From UBA4744 sp963707435 (GTDB lineage: Bacteria > Actinomycetota > Acidimicrobiia > Spongiisociales > UBA4744): a DNA stretch of 64,000 nt. Both the position numbers and the translations under genes were made by a program. The DNA is taken from NCBI GenBank assembly GCA_963707435.1, contig CAVPPF010000005.1, forward strand, positions 434,001-498,000, written 5' to 3'. Shown here piece after piece: positions 35,740 to 45,442 of the stretch. How positions within the stretch are numbered: the first letter of the stretch is position 1; each line of letters opens with the position of its first letter. The notes below the pieces were generated by a model. That model made no database searches, was not told the DNA's origin, and was given only the letters and a program-made list of their open reading frames with translations.

Positions 35740-37580
35740 GGACGGGCCCCCTTCGCCGACCGGGCCCGGATGAACCGGGGGCGCGGAGCGCCGTGTCCTA
35801 TCCACCATTCGGCCACGAGGAGCAGCAGCAGCGCCACGATCAGGGCCGGAGCCCACTCCTTGACCACCGCCGTGGATTCGGAGGCGGCCAGGGTCAGCGG
35901 TTGGGTTTCGATCGAGCGTGACATCCCTGCCGATTCGGCCGCAACGAACTGCCGCACGGCTATCGGTCCCGCACGGACGCTCCCGTCTTCGGCGACGTAG
36001 GTGACCCGGTAGACGCCGGGAGGGCCGGTCTCCTCGAAGAGGGCAGCATCGGCGGCCGGAACAATCGTTTCTCCTGAGGGCAACTCCACCCGTGTCTCAT
36101 AACCGGGAGGCGGAGCAAGGAGAATCGGGGTTCCGGCTGCCTCCGGCGTGAGCGAGGTCTCGTCGGCTCCACCCAGCAGCTGCAGCAAGCGGGTACCCAG
36201 GACGGGAAACGCCACCTGGACGGGCAGGTTGGACTGGGTGAGATCGAAGGTGAAGTACACGGCCCGCTTGCCGTCGACTTCGCCGAGGAGGATCAACGGC
36301 ACATCACCTGCTTTCACGAGGGGCAGCCACCCGGGCGCATCGACGACGTCTGCTTCGCCGATCGCCAGGCTGGAGAGGTCGACGTCGTCGAGCAGAGGTT
36401 CGCCGGGGCGCTGGAAGCTGGCGGCGGTGTTCTCGATGGTGCCGGTGATGGTCACTCCCGGCGGCGGCACACTCGGCCGGATCAGCCAGGCCGGGGCAGG
36501 AACGTCGGTTGCCGGTTCACCGTCGATGATGATGACATCGGGGACCTCGCCGGCGGCAACCTCGAACCCCGGCGTTGAAGCGATCAGCGCATCCAGGAAG
36601 ACGGATCCGTCACCCAGGGTCGTGACCCGCCGCGCCGGTCCGGTTCCGACGACGAGGTAGGCACGATCGTCCAGCGGGAGCCCATCCTCGAGCGGGGCGC
36701 CCGAGTCGTCCTTCAACACCGCCTGCACCTCGAGGCCCGGTTCGGCGTCGATGCGAAGCCCGTCGCGAGCCAAACCACCGGCGGCGATGGCCAGAGGCAC
36801 GCTGAGGGGAGCCTGCGAACCTGCGGTGATCTCGAGCACCGCCTCACGATCCGTTTCGCCGTAGTTGGACACCTCGACGAAGAGCCGCACCCTTCCATCG
36901 TCGCTCCCTTCGCCGCTGAAGGCCGTGATTGCCAGGTTGTCCTCGGATCGAGCGAACAGCAGGTGGTCCACGCCGATCACCGGTTCCTCCAGGGTGGACA
37001 ACTCGGCGATCCCCCCGTCGGAGAACAGCAGGACACGGGTCGGACGGTCGGGAGTGGCCAGGCTGCGGGCGACGGCCAGGGCTGCCGGGAGATCTTCCAT
37101 CCCTCCGCTGGGAGCGAGCCGGGCGACCGTGTCGCGAAGCTCGGCCGGGTCACGAGCCAGGGCGGCCAGCACCTTTGCCCGGGGTCCTGCCTCAACGACA
37201 GAGATGACGTTCGTCGTCGACGCATCCGACAGCAGATCGAGGGCTCGCTCCTTGGCTTCGTCGAGGCGGTCCGCCATCGCCATCGATCCGGACGTGTCGA
37301 TGACGAAGACCGTGTGCGGTCCCAGCAGGGAGGCTTCGCGTAAGTAGGGACGGGCCAGCAGCAGCGCGAACAAGCTGAGCCCGATGAGCTGGGCGATCAG
37401 GAGCGGCGTGATCTTCAACCGTTGCCACGGGACGGCCGACGTGACCGCTACGCCGGCTCGCTCCCACAACATCACGCTCGACACTTCCTGACGGTGGCGA
37501 CGGGTCCGCAGCATGTACAGGGCGATCAGGGGAAGGGCCAGGGCGGCCAGACCGAGCGCGGCCGGGGCCAGGAAGTTCAT
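35736..37580 (-). CDS. BatA-like VWA membrane protein
   Basis: 614 residues. It begins with the BatA N-terminal unit (two helices around LRTRRHRQEVSSVMLWE), then a VWA domain with MIDAS DTSGSMAM near residue 94, a long beta region and a C-terminal helix (ALIVALLLLLVAEWWIG). Related proteins in other bacteria form the Bat/MoxR system implicated in envelope protein maturation or stress tolerance. Overlaps both neighbours by 4 nt. Confidence 0.85.
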   Translation of the reverse strand: MNFLAPAALGLAALALPLIALYMLRTRRHRQEVSSVMLWERAGVAVTSAVPWQRLKITPLLIAQLIGLSLFALLLARPYLREASLLGPHTVFVIDTSGSMAMADRLDEAKERALDLLSDASTTNVISVVEAGPRAKVLAALARDPAELRDTVARLAPSGGMEDLPAALAVARSLATPDRPTRVLLFSDGGIAELSTLEEPVIGVDHLLFARSEDNLAITAFSGEGSDDGRVRLFVEVSNYGETDREAVLEITAGSQAPLSVPLAIAAGGLARDGLRIDAEPGLEVQAVLKDDSGAPLEDGLPLDDRAYLVVGTGPARRVTTLGDGSVFLDALIASTPGFEVAAGEVPDVIIIDGEPATDVPAPAWLIRPSVPPPGVTITGTIENTAASFQRPGEPLLDDVDLSSLAIGEADVVDAPGWLPLVKAGDVPLILLGEVDGKRAVYFTFDLTQSNLPVQVAFPVLGTRLLQLLGGADETSLTPEAAGTPILLAPPPGYETRVELPSGETIVPAADAALFEETGPPGVYRVTYVAEDGSVRAGPIAVRQFVAAESAGMSRSIETQPLTLAASESTAVVKEWAPALIVALLLLLVAEWWIGHGAPRPRFIRARSAKGARP

Positions 37581-38446
37581 CGCACTGCCTCGACTGCGGC
37601 CAGCGCCGCCAGCGTTCGCTCCGCTGCCCCCGGCTCTGCAGGAACCAGCACATAGTCGAGGCCGGCCCGACGCGCCCGGGCTCCGGCCTCCGCCAGGAAG
37701 GCATCCCGGGCCGAGCGATAGGCCGAGACGGCATCGGACGAGGTCGAGAGATCAACCGTCTTCTGGCTCTCCGAATCGATCAGCCGCAGATCGCCGGACA
37801 GGTTCGGTTCGAGCTCGTCGGGTGCCAGCACATGCAGGACGGTTCCCGAACCGGCCGTTCCCATGGCATCGATCGATTTCATCCAGCCGGCGTCGAACAA
37901 ATCGGAGATCAGCACGATCGGCCCGCGCAGCGTCGAGTTTCCGATCAGGTTGTGCACGGCGGGCGTCAGGGTTCCGGCTCCTCCCGGCGCGAGCCGTTCC
38001 AGCCAGGATTCCAGGACGGGCCAGCCGGCGATGTGACGGCTGGGGGGGCCGGCAGCGAACGAGCGGCCATCCGGTCCCGGAACCTGCACCGGATAGACCC
38101 GATCCCCTCCGGCCAGGGCCAGGAACGACATGACGGCCGCCAGTTCCTGAGCCACCCGGAACTTGGTGCCGAATCCCATCGAAGCGGAGGTGTCGACGAT
38201 CAGGCGCAGCGGCAGTTCGTCCTCGGCTTCGAAGAGGCGCACCATCACGACGCCCAGGCGGGCCCACAGGTTGTGGTCGATCCGCCGGAAGTCGTCACCC
38301 AGGGCGTACTCCCGGTAGTCGGCGAAGTCGATGCTCTCGCCGATCTGCTTCGAGGCGTGCCTTCCGGACCATTTGCCCCGCACCCGGCCGCGGGTCCGGA
38401 GGGAGAGCCGCTCCAGCCGGGCGCGCAACTCGGGGGAGAGGAGCAC
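37577..38446 (-). CDS. DUF58 protein
   Basis: A 289-residue DUF58/VWA-related protein: SIDFADYREYALGDDFRRIDHNLWAR is the diagnostic DUF58 motif and LIVDTSASMGFG is a VWA-type metal site. DUF58 proteins almost always follow MoxR ATPases, as here (6-bp gap). They are presumed MoxR clients or adaptors. Start GTG at 38446; stop overlaps the BatA-like start. Confidence 0.88.
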   Translation of the reverse strand: MLLSPELRARLERLSLRTRGRVRGKWSGRHASKQIGESIDFADYREYALGDDFRRIDHNLWARLGVVMVRLFEAEDELPLRLIVDTSASMGFGTKFRVAQELAAVMSFLALAGGDRVYPVQVPGPDGRSFAAGPPSRHIAGWPVLESWLERLAPGGAGTLTPAVHNLIGNSTLRGPIVLISDLFDAGWMKSIDAMGTAGSGTVLHVLAPDELEPNLSGDLRLIDSESQKTVDLSTSSDAVSAYRSARDAFLAEAGARARRAGLDYVLVPAEPGAAERTLAALAAVEAVR

Positions 38447-38452
38447 GAGGCT

Positions 38453-39421
38453 CTACTCCCCGGACGCTGGATGGGGATGGGCCTCGAGAATCGCACCGAT
38501 GAGATCGTCGGGAGTGACGCCGTCGGCCGCCGCTTCGTACCCGAGCACCAAACGGTGCCGGAGCGCAGCGCGGGCCACCCCTCGCACGTCTTCCCCGGCC
38601 AGGTTGGGACGTCCGTCCAACAGAGCCAGGGCCTTCCCGCCGAGGACCATCGCCTGGGCGGCCCGCGGGCTGGCGCCGTAGCGGACATACGTCCGCACCG
38701 GATCCGGGGCAGTCTCATCACCGGGGTGGGTGGCCGCCACGAGCGTGGCGGAATAGCGGAGAACGTGGGCGGCGGCGGGAACCTCCCGGACCATCGTGCT
38801 CATCTCGAGGAGCGTGGCGCCATCCACGACCGGTTCCGGCGTGACGTCCCGGTCCGTTGTGGTGCGCTGGAGTATCTCCACGATGTCGCCGGTCGACGGG
38901 AACGGAACGAGGGCCTTGAAGAGGAACCGGTCGAGTTGCGCCTCGGGGAGCGGGTAGGTGCCTTCCATCTCAATGGGGTTCTGGGTTGCCATGACAAAGA
39001 ACGGCCGGGGAAGGTCGTGGGTCGAACCGCCCAGCGTCACTCGCCGTTCCTGCATGGCCTCCAGCAAGGCGGACTGGGTCTTCGGGGTGGCCCGGTTGAC
39101 CTCGTCGGCCAGGACGAGGTTGGCGAACAGGGGACCGCGATGGAACTCGAACCGGCCTTCTTGCAGGATGTTGGTGCCGAGGATGTCGGCAGGCATCAGA
39201 TCCGGGGTGAACTGCACCCGACCGAACGCTACGTCGAGGACTCCACCGAGGGTCTGGAGCAGGCGGGTCTTGCCGAGCCCCGGAACCCCTTCCAGCAACA
39301 CGTGCCCCTCACAGAGCACCGCCAGGAGGACGGTGTTGACGAGGTCGGCCTGACCGACAATGACCTTGCCTACCTCGCTGCGAATGGCCTCTACTTTTGC
39401 TGCGAACTGTTCGGGTGTCAT
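38453..39421 (-). CDS. MoxR-family AAA+ ATPase
   Basis: 322 residues with Walker A EGVPGLGKTRLL, Walker B LVLADEVNRA, sensor 1 MATQNPIEMEGTYPLPEAQLDRFLF and a C-terminal lid (VRYGASPRAAQAM). MoxR ATPases act as chaperones that assemble or activate VWA-containing partners, three of which follow downstream. It overlaps the upstream coiled-coil gene by 4 nt. Confidence 0.92.
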   Translation of the reverse strand: MTPEQFAAKVEAIRSEVGKVIVGQADLVNTVLLAVLCEGHVLLEGVPGLGKTRLLQTLGGVLDVAFGRVQFTPDLMPADILGTNILQEGRFEFHRGPLFANLVLADEVNRATPKTQSALLEAMQERRVTLGGSTHDLPRPFFVMATQNPIEMEGTYPLPEAQLDRFLFKALVPFPSTGDIVEILQRTTTDRDVTPEPVVDGATLLEMSTMVREVPAAAHVLRYSATLVAATHPGDETAPDPVRTYVRYGASPRAAQAMVLGGKALALLDGRPNLAGEDVRGVARAALRHRLVLGYEAAADGVTPDDLIGAILEAHPHPASGE

Positions 39422-40947
39422 GGCTCCAACTTCGTGAAATAGTCGCGGACGATGTTCTGCAGGTCGTTGGGAATGGTCATGTGGTCGAGCGCATCCAGGG
39501 CTTGTCGCGTGTACTCGGTGTGCCGGTCTGCGTACGAGACGGACGGCAGGTTCCGGAGGCCGAACCCCTGGGCCTGCCCGACGACCTGGCCGGGATCGGA
39601 ACCTTGCAGATCGACGCGGACCTCGTCGCCCAGTGTGAAATCGACCGGATCGAACACCTCGGATCGGCCGACCGGAGCGAAGGGATCGTCATCTCCCTGA
39701 CCGGGATTGACCGTGCCGGTCCCCGTCCCTCCCCGACCGGGGGTGCCCGATCCTCCCCCGCCCGATACGTTGCCACCGGATACCTGGCCCTGCCCCTGAC
39801 CCTGACCCTGGCCTTGCCCCTGACCCTGTCCCTGTCCCTGTCCCTGACCCTGGCCTTGGCCCTGGCCCTGCCCTTGGCCTTGTTGCGCATCGGAGAGACG
39901 GCTCTGAGCGTCGCGCACCGCAGTCTGGGCGGCGGCGGCCGCTTCACCGTCGGCGATCTGGCCCCGGGCGGCGTCGGCGGCCGCGGCCGCCATGTTCAGG
40001 TGTGCGGACGGATCCAGACCCCCTTCCAGCGCATCGGCCGCCATGATCAGTTGCTCGGCCAGCGTCCCGTCTGCCTCGGCCGTGGCCGCCAGTTCCATGA
40101 GCCGGGCCGCGGCCGCCCCGGCTTCCTCTGGAGTGAGCGAAGCCGCCGTTGCCGCCAGTTGCTGCAATTGCTCGACCAAGTTGCTGCCGGCCGCCAGCGG
40201 CCGACGCTCGATCTCCCGATCGAGAGCCGCCATGGTTGTCTTGCGGGCGAGCAGGGACGGGTCGGCCTGTTGGGCCAGCTCTTGTCTCGCCTCTCCCAAG
40301 CGGGCGATTGCCTGCTCCAGGTTCTGCGCTTCGCGCAGCTCTTCAACGAGCGCCTGCAGCTGTTCCTGGAGTTCCGGGGGGAGCCGGTCGGCCTGCTCCT
40401 GTAAAGCGTCGGCTTCTCGCTCGATCAGGGCAGCTTCAATCCCGCGCTGTTCGACGACGGCATCGGCCGGGGAGGGGACCAGCGCCAGGACCAGGGCCGC
40501 GAAGACACCGAGGACCGCCAGCGGCACCAGCGGGCCGGCCGGCCACACGTGCTCGAATCCGGTCAGCGGACGATGGGAGGCCCACAGCCCCGCTTCCTTG
40601 ATCTGGTGAGCTTCCGGCTCGGTGATGGCGGGCTTGCCGCTCAGCTCGAGGGCGGTCGAGATACGATCGAAACCGCCCATCCGCTGGTCGGCCTCGATCG
40701 CGGCGCGGGCAGGAGAAGGTCGCATCACCACGGACCAGGCCAGGGCGGCCAGCCATCCGGCCCCGAGGAGGCCGGCGGCGGCCGGTTCGACCCACGGGGC
40801 GGGAACATAGCGGGCAACGCCGATGACGGCAGCCGATGCGATGGCAACGACGGCCGTGACGGTGACCAGGCGCTGGGTCAAGTCCATCACCAGCAGTTTT
40901 CGCCGGGCCCGGGCAATCAAAGAGCGGATCGGCTCAGGCAGCGGCAT
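39418..40947 (-). CDS. Membrane coiled-coil protein with Gly-Gln repeat
   Basis: 509 residues. Two N-terminal helices (LVTVTAVVAIASAAVIGVA; AAAGLLGAGWLAALAW), a third at ~143-163 (PLVPLAVLGVFAALVLALV), then a ~200-residue Ala/Glu/Gln-rich helical region likely to be coiled coil, a Gly-Gln dipeptide run of about 17 units, a Gly-rich hinge and a compact C-terminal segment (FGLRNLPSVSYADRHTEYTRQALD). It resembles DUF4175-like proteins of MoxR clusters in topology only. Confidence 0.7.
   Translation of the reverse strand: MPLPEPIRSLIARARRKLLVMDLTQRLVTVTAVVAIASAAVIGVARYVPAPWVEPAAAGLLGAGWLAALAWSVVMRPSPARAAIEADQRMGGFDRISTALELSGKPAITEPEAHQIKEAGLWASHRPLTGFEHVWPAGPLVPLAVLGVFAALVLALVPSPADAVVEQRGIEAALIEREADALQEQADRLPPELQEQLQALVEELREAQNLEQAIARLGEARQELAQQADPSLLARKTTMAALDREIERRPLAAGSNLVEQLQQLAATAASLTPEEAGAAAARLMELAATAEADGTLAEQLIMAADALEGGLDPSAHLNMAAAAADAARGQIADGEAAAAAQTAVRDAQSRLSDAQQGQGQGQGQGQGQGQGQGQGQGQGQGQGQGQGQVSGGNVSGGGGSGTPGRGGTGTGTVNPGQGDDDPFAPVGRSEVFDPVDFTLGDEVRVDLQGSDPGQVVGQAQGFGLRNLPSVSYADRHTEYTRQALDALDHMTIPNDLQNIVRDYFTKLEP
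39784..39882 (-). repeat. Hexanucleotide repeat encoding Gly-Gln
   Basis: About 100 bp of imperfect CAGGGN/CAGGGC hexamers on the coding strand, giving the Gly-Gln run of the coiled-coil protein. Unit length is 6 nt, so changes in copy number keep the frame and would vary the linker length. Confidence 0.85.
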
Positions 40948-42013
40948 CGGCCGGCTCCTTCTTGGTGCGCCGTCGGATCCGGATCCGGGCTTTGTTTCTC
41001 GGCACCGACACGTGGCCGGTCGCCCGCCACAACACGAGCGCGGTGATCAGCGAGGCCGCGATCAACGACCGCACCCAGAGCGGGCCCCGGTTGGGCGGCC
41101 CGTTGGCGTTGCCTCCCGGGAAAGGCTCCTGGAAGGCAACCCCTCCGAAGCCTCCGACCAGGACGTCCGCCCCGAACGGCACGCCCCCGAAGTCGTTGAA
41201 GACACGACTGCCCCACTGACGCCTGCTGAGGAGGGTGTCGACCATATCGAACGGGGTAGAAAGCACCATGAACTGATTGGCATTGTCGAGGGGCTCGTCG
41301 ACCGCCGAAACCAGGGCGATGTACGGATTGAGCCAGGCCGTGTACAACTCCCGTCCGTTCGGACCCCACGTGTCGGTGCGACCGGGAGCGAAGAAGTACA
41401 CCTCGCCGATCAATGCCAGGGCGGTGACGGCGGCAATCGCGAACGTCCACAGGTATGCCCCCGCCACGGCCCCGCGTGTCGACTTGGCTCGCGCCGACAC
41501 CCACACCGAGATGCTGCCGATCAAAACGGAGGTGGCGGCGATCACTGCCACCGCCACCAGAACATCGAGGACGCGAACCCCGCCGAAGAGGATGGGGACC
41601 AGCAGGATCGGAGCAACAGAGACCAGCAGCAGCAGCTGGTACGCAAGGGACGATCCCAGCTTGCCGAGGACGATCTGGCGAGGCTTCAGCTGGCTGACCT
41701 GGAGCAGGGGCAGCGTGAGCCGCTCACGTTCGCCGACGATCGACAGGGCCGCGATTCCCGGCACAACCAGCAGCATGGCCGACAGCAGCAACAGGCTGAC
41801 GAGTTCGAACATGATCTGTCCGAGCGAGGAACTGATCAGCAGCGGCGAGATACCGCCGAAGAAGCCCGCCTGCCCGGCCCAGGCACGGGCGGCCAGATAG
41901 ATCAGGTACCCGAGGCCGATCACCAGAACGATCCACAGTGTCAAGAACATCACGGCCCGCTGACGCTGAAAACGTTCTCGAATCTCGCGCATCGTCACCG
42001 GATTCAGGTTCAC
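40934..42013 (-). CDS. ABC-2 type transporter permease
   Basis: 359 residues with six or more hydrophobic segments (MFLTLWIVLVIGLGYLIYLA; LLLLSAMLLVVPGIAALSI; LIASLLITALVLW-type end) and the motif SIVGERERLTLPLLQVSQLKPRQIVLGKL of ABC-2 permeases. GTG at 42013 overlaps the ATPase stop (GTGA). Substrate unknown; C-terminus highly basic (RIRIRRRTKK). It partners with the upstream ATPase. Confidence 0.85.
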   Translation of the reverse strand: MNLNPVTMREIRERFQRQRAVMFLTLWIVLVIGLGYLIYLAARAWAGQAGFFGGISPLLISSSLGQIMFELVSLLLLSAMLLVVPGIAALSIVGERERLTLPLLQVSQLKPRQIVLGKLGSSLAYQLLLLVSVAPILLVPILFGGVRVLDVLVAVAVIAATSVLIGSISVWVSARAKSTRGAVAGAYLWTFAIAAVTALALIGEVYFFAPGRTDTWGPNGRELYTAWLNPYIALVSAVDEPLDNANQFMVLSTPFDMVDTLLSRRQWGSRVFNDFGGVPFGADVLVGGFGGVAFQEPFPGGNANGPPNRGPLWVRSLIAASLITALVLWRATGHVSVPRNKARIRIRRRTKKEPADAAA

Positions 42014-42939
42014 TGCTCGTCCTCCTCGGTGAGCTGCAGGAAGAGCTCCTCCAGTCCGGCCGAATCGACCCGCCAGTCCCACACAGACACGTCTCCGTTC
42101 ACCAGCAGGCGGAGCAAAGCGGCCACCTGCTCATCACCAACGTCGGCCGTGAACCGGAGGTGGTCGCGTTCGACGTGGAGATCGTGAACGTCGCCGGTGT
42201 CGCGCAGGAGCCCCTCGGCGGTCTCGAGCTGCTCGGCCGGGGTGCGCACCGTCACCCGGCGGCTCCCCACCAGCGCCGAGCGGATCTCGTCCATGGTCCC
42301 CTGCGCCTTCACGGCGCCCCGATCGACAATCGCCATGTGCGAGCACACGCCCTCGAGTTCCGAGAGGATATGTGACGAGATCAGCACGGTCTTCCCCATG
42401 CGGCCCAGCTCTGCGATCAAAGCACGCAAGTGCACCCGGGCACGCGGATCGAGACCGGAAGCAGGCTCATCGAGCACCAGAACCTGCGGGTCGTGGACGA
42501 GCGCCCGGGCGAGGGAAAGCCGCTGCTTCATGCCTCGCGACAGGCTGTTGACATCGGCCAGAGCTTTCTCTTCCAGGTCGACCAGGGCGAGGAGGTCACC
42601 GACGATGGCCGGACGAGCTTCGGACCGCAGACCGTGCGCAGTGGCGAAGAAGTCGAGATACTCGCTCACGACCAGCCCGTCGTAGACGCCGAAGAAATCC
42701 GGCATGTATCCGAGCACCTGCCGCACGGCCCGGGGGTCCTGCTCGGGGTCGTACCCGGCCACGCTGACTTTCCCCGAGTCGCGGGCCAGCAGCGTGCTGA
42801 CGAGCTCCATCGAGGTGGTTTTGCCCGCTCCGTTGGGTCCGATCAGTCCGGTGATCGACCCCTCCTTGACGACGAGGTTGGCCTCGTTGAGGGCCACCAC
42901 CGAGCCGTATCGCTTCGTAACTGCGTTGAATTCGATCAT
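42010..42939 (-). CDS. ABC transporter ATP-binding protein
   Basis: 309 residues with Walker A GPNGAGKTTS, signature LSRGMKQRLSLARAL, Walker B VLVLDEPASGLDP and switch His in SSHILSEL. It belongs to the CcmA/NatA-like class that pairs with ABC-2 permeases such as its downstream neighbour. ATG 42939 overlaps the upstream gene stop. In gliding bacteria GldA/GldF pairs are similar, but no motility function can be claimed here. Confidence 0.88.
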   Translation of the reverse strand: MIEFNAVTKRYGSVVALNEANLVVKEGSITGLIGPNGAGKTTSMELVSTLLARDSGKVSVAGYDPEQDPRAVRQVLGYMPDFFGVYDGLVVSEYLDFFATAHGLRSEARPAIVGDLLALVDLEEKALADVNSLSRGMKQRLSLARALVHDPQVLVLDEPASGLDPRARVHLRALIAELGRMGKTVLISSHILSELEGVCSHMAIVDRGAVKAQGTMDEIRSALVGSRRVTVRTPAEQLETAEGLLRDTGDVHDLHVERDHLRFTADVGDEQVAALLRLLVNGDVSVWDWRVDSAGLEELFLQLTEEDEQ

Positions 42940-45035
42940 GATGACCCCGCCGCGAGGATGAGGCTGCCGGTCGGCAGGTCCAGGTCGTTGAACTGACCAT
43001 CTGCCAGCACAATCCGGGCCATCAATTCGTTGGTCGGAGAAACGTGCCCGCCGACGGCAAAACTCTCCCGCCACTCGTACGTGTCGAAGGTGCCCGTGGT
43101 CCAGTTGTAGACCTCGAGGCTCTCCACCGCAGGAACGTTGCCGCCGCGGTTGCTGATCGTCGCGTCCCCGGCCAAACCGGTGGGAACCCGGAATCGCACT
43201 TCAACTGCATCGGCTCCACTGGCGTACAGCCATCCGGGGTAGGCATCGACGAACCCGGCCCCGACGATCCGGACGATGTCGCCCGAGTCTTGAGATGGCC
43301 CGACCAGACCCGGAGCATCGAACGGAACGACAATCAGCGATGGTCCCCTGGCTACCTCGGGCGAACCGTCCACCGCCACGAGCGCCGTCAGGTCGTCCGT
43401 GAACCCGAAGAAGAAGGATCCTTCCTGCAGCACCCGGGCTTCCTGGCGGTACAGGGTTTCGCTGAGGGGGTAAACCCGCATCCAGGGGTCGGGGCCGCGC
43501 CCCGAGAAATCGAAATTGCCCTGCGAAAGGATCGCATCGGCCATGGGGCTGCCCCCCTCGAAGAACCCGACGCCCGGCCGCAGCGTGGCACTGCCCGATT
43601 GCCCGGGTTCGAGTGAACCCGAACCCGCCCGCACCGTCGAGCCTTCACCGATTCCCCAGGCCCAGAAACTCAGATTGCTGTCGTTGTGCAGCGTGGCCGT
43701 CAGACTGGCGCCGTCCGTCGCCACATCGACGCGAATCGGGATCGGGTCCGGATTCCAGCGGGCGGTCGCGGTGACCGCCCCGAGGTTGGGAAGCTCGAAC
43801 CCCAGCCGGGTGCCGCCTTCGGGCGACGCCCCGACCCGGGCTTCTATCCGATTGCCCTGACCGAACATCATCGACACATCGAGCGGCGCAACACTCCATC
43901 CCGCCGGCGTGTCGAGCGTGTGTTCGCCTTCACCTCCGGCCACGATGATCATCGTCGAGTGGGCGCGGCTCCCGGCGTCCTCCTGCACCACGATCGACGC
44001 ATGCGTGACGATCCGGTCGTCGAGCTGCGAGCGCCCGGCGATCCACAAACCCGCCAGCATGACCGCGCTCATGACCGGGATGGTGACCCACGCCAGCTCG
44101 CGACGATCCATGCGGCGCAGAATCAGGAAGTTGATCGGGCCCACGAGGAGGACATAGAACGCCAGCGCCGCCAGCAGCCACGGGATCCCCGGAGTGGTTG
44201 ATTGACCGCCCGCGCCGGCGGCTTCGACCATCTGGAACCCGAATTCCTCAACGAACTGGTTCGTCGAAAGGCTGAGGGGCGGAACATCGCGGATGACTGT
44301 TCCCCAGTCGGTGATCCCCGCCGGGTCCTCCACGACCACCAGTTCGCCGCGGCCCAGGGATGAAACGGTGGCATCGGCGTGCAGCGCTGCGGTTCGACCC
44401 ACTTCACCCTCGATTCGTTCGAGTTCATCCGACGAACCGACCAAACGACCGCCATCGTTGACCCAGCTGCCGATGGCCGCCAGGACGGCAGGATCCAGAG
44501 CGGCGAAAGCTCCTTTGCCCGCCACCAGGTACGAAAGCGGTGCGAGATCGCCGGCCAGGTCGAGATGCCCGAGCTCGAGGACCGTGAGATCACGTTCGAA
44601 CGGAACCGTGGCGGCCGCAGCCAGCGACGGGACAACGGTCGGTGCGCCGACGACGCCTACGAGAACCTTGTTGGACGGATTGAGGACCGAGACCACTTCG
44701 CGAACCAGCTCGTCTTCGGCACCTTCTGCGAACAGTTGCAGCACCGCCCGACCGTTGTTCGATGCCGCCGGAACCGCCAGTGCGTATTCCTTACTGCTTC
44801 CTGCAGGCACCTCGATCGCCGTTGCGAGATTGACGTTGCCGAACGACACCCGCAATTCGCCCACGAACAGCACGTTCGCCGTCACCCGGGCGGTCAAGGT
44901 GGTCGGGCGATACGGAGCTACGTAGCCCTGCAGCCCGATCAATGCCTCGACCTCCACGGCTTGTTGTGCAGACGCGGGGGCTGGGACCGCAAGAAGAACG
45001 GTCGTGAGCAGCACCAGGAAGCCGATGCGTTTCAT
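42936..45035 (-). CDS. Secreted/membrane protein, first gene of the MoxR-VWA operon
   Basis: 699 residues: signal peptide (FLVLLTTVLLAVPAPASA), a beta-rich domain plus an amidotransferase-like region (GSWVNDGGRLVGSSDELERIEG) up to ~280, two helices (WLLAALAFYVLLVGPINFLIL; VTIPVMSAVMLAGLWIAG) and a ~340-residue beta-rich C-terminal domain outside the membrane. The topology resembles membrane proteins that accompany ABC-2 transporters in MoxR clusters. It leads an operon with seven following genes. Confidence 0.75.
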   Translation of the reverse strand: MKRIGFLVLLTTVLLAVPAPASAQQAVEVEALIGLQGYVAPYRPTTLTARVTANVLFVGELRVSFGNVNLATAIEVPAGSSKEYALAVPAASNNGRAVLQLFAEGAEDELVREVVSVLNPSNKVLVGVVGAPTVVPSLAAAATVPFERDLTVLELGHLDLAGDLAPLSYLVAGKGAFAALDPAVLAAIGSWVNDGGRLVGSSDELERIEGEVGRTAALHADATVSSLGRGELVVVEDPAGITDWGTVIRDVPPLSLSTNQFVEEFGFQMVEAAGAGGQSTTPGIPWLLAALAFYVLLVGPINFLILRRMDRRELAWVTIPVMSAVMLAGLWIAGRSQLDDRIVTHASIVVQEDAGSRAHSTMIIVAGGEGEHTLDTPAGWSVAPLDVSMMFGQGNRIEARVGASPEGGTRLGFELPNLGAVTATARWNPDPIPIRVDVATDGASLTATLHNDSNLSFWAWGIGEGSTVRAGSGSLEPGQSGSATLRPGVGFFEGGSPMADAILSQGNFDFSGRGPDPWMRVYPLSETLYRQEARVLQEGSFFFGFTDDLTALVAVDGSPEVARGPSLIVVPFDAPGLVGPSQDSGDIVRIVGAGFVDAYPGWLYASGADAVEVRFRVPTGLAGDATISNRGGNVPAVESLEVYNWTTGTFDTYEWRESFAVGGHVSPTNELMARIVLADGQFNDLDLPTGSLILAAGSS

Positions 45036-45207
45036 CTACCCCCTACGACGTTCACCGAGAGGAATCGGTTCCTTGAATCTACCGGTGGTTCCCGGGTCAC
45101 GGAGATCAGACTTGCCCGACCGTCTCCGCGTGGAGCAAAAGAGAACGCCGACTGCGCCGCCTCCGGAGCCGGCATCGCGTATGATCGGCCGAGGAGAGGG
45201 AGGTTCT

Positions 45208-45402
45208 ATGTCTGACGTCAACCATCAACCGGAGATCGGATCTCGCGACAAGTCGCCGTCCGAGCACCTGGCGGAGGCCGCCGCAGCCGAGAAGTCGATA
45301 GCCGACGGGATCGAACAAGCCATCGGCACGCCGGCCAGCATCGAGGAAGAACAGATGCTCGAGGCGGCCGAACTCCTCGAGGTCGAGCTGTCGGGAGACT
45401 GA
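45208..45402 (+). CDS. Small acidic hypothetical protein
   Basis: A 64-residue protein (KSPSEHLAEAAAAEKSIADGIEQAIGTPASIEEEQMLEAAELLEVEL), almost entirely predicted helix and strongly acidic. ATG 45208 is preceded by GAGAGGGAGG at ideal spacing, which makes translation likely. It is divergent from the MoxR-VWA operon. Function unknown. Confidence 0.7.
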   Translation: MSDVNHQPEIGSRDKSPSEHLAEAAAAEKSIADGIEQAIGTPASIEEEQMLEAAELLEVELSGD

Positions 45403-45442
45403 CCGGCCGAACCCGCCCGACCCGGAGGGGCGGCCGGTTGGG

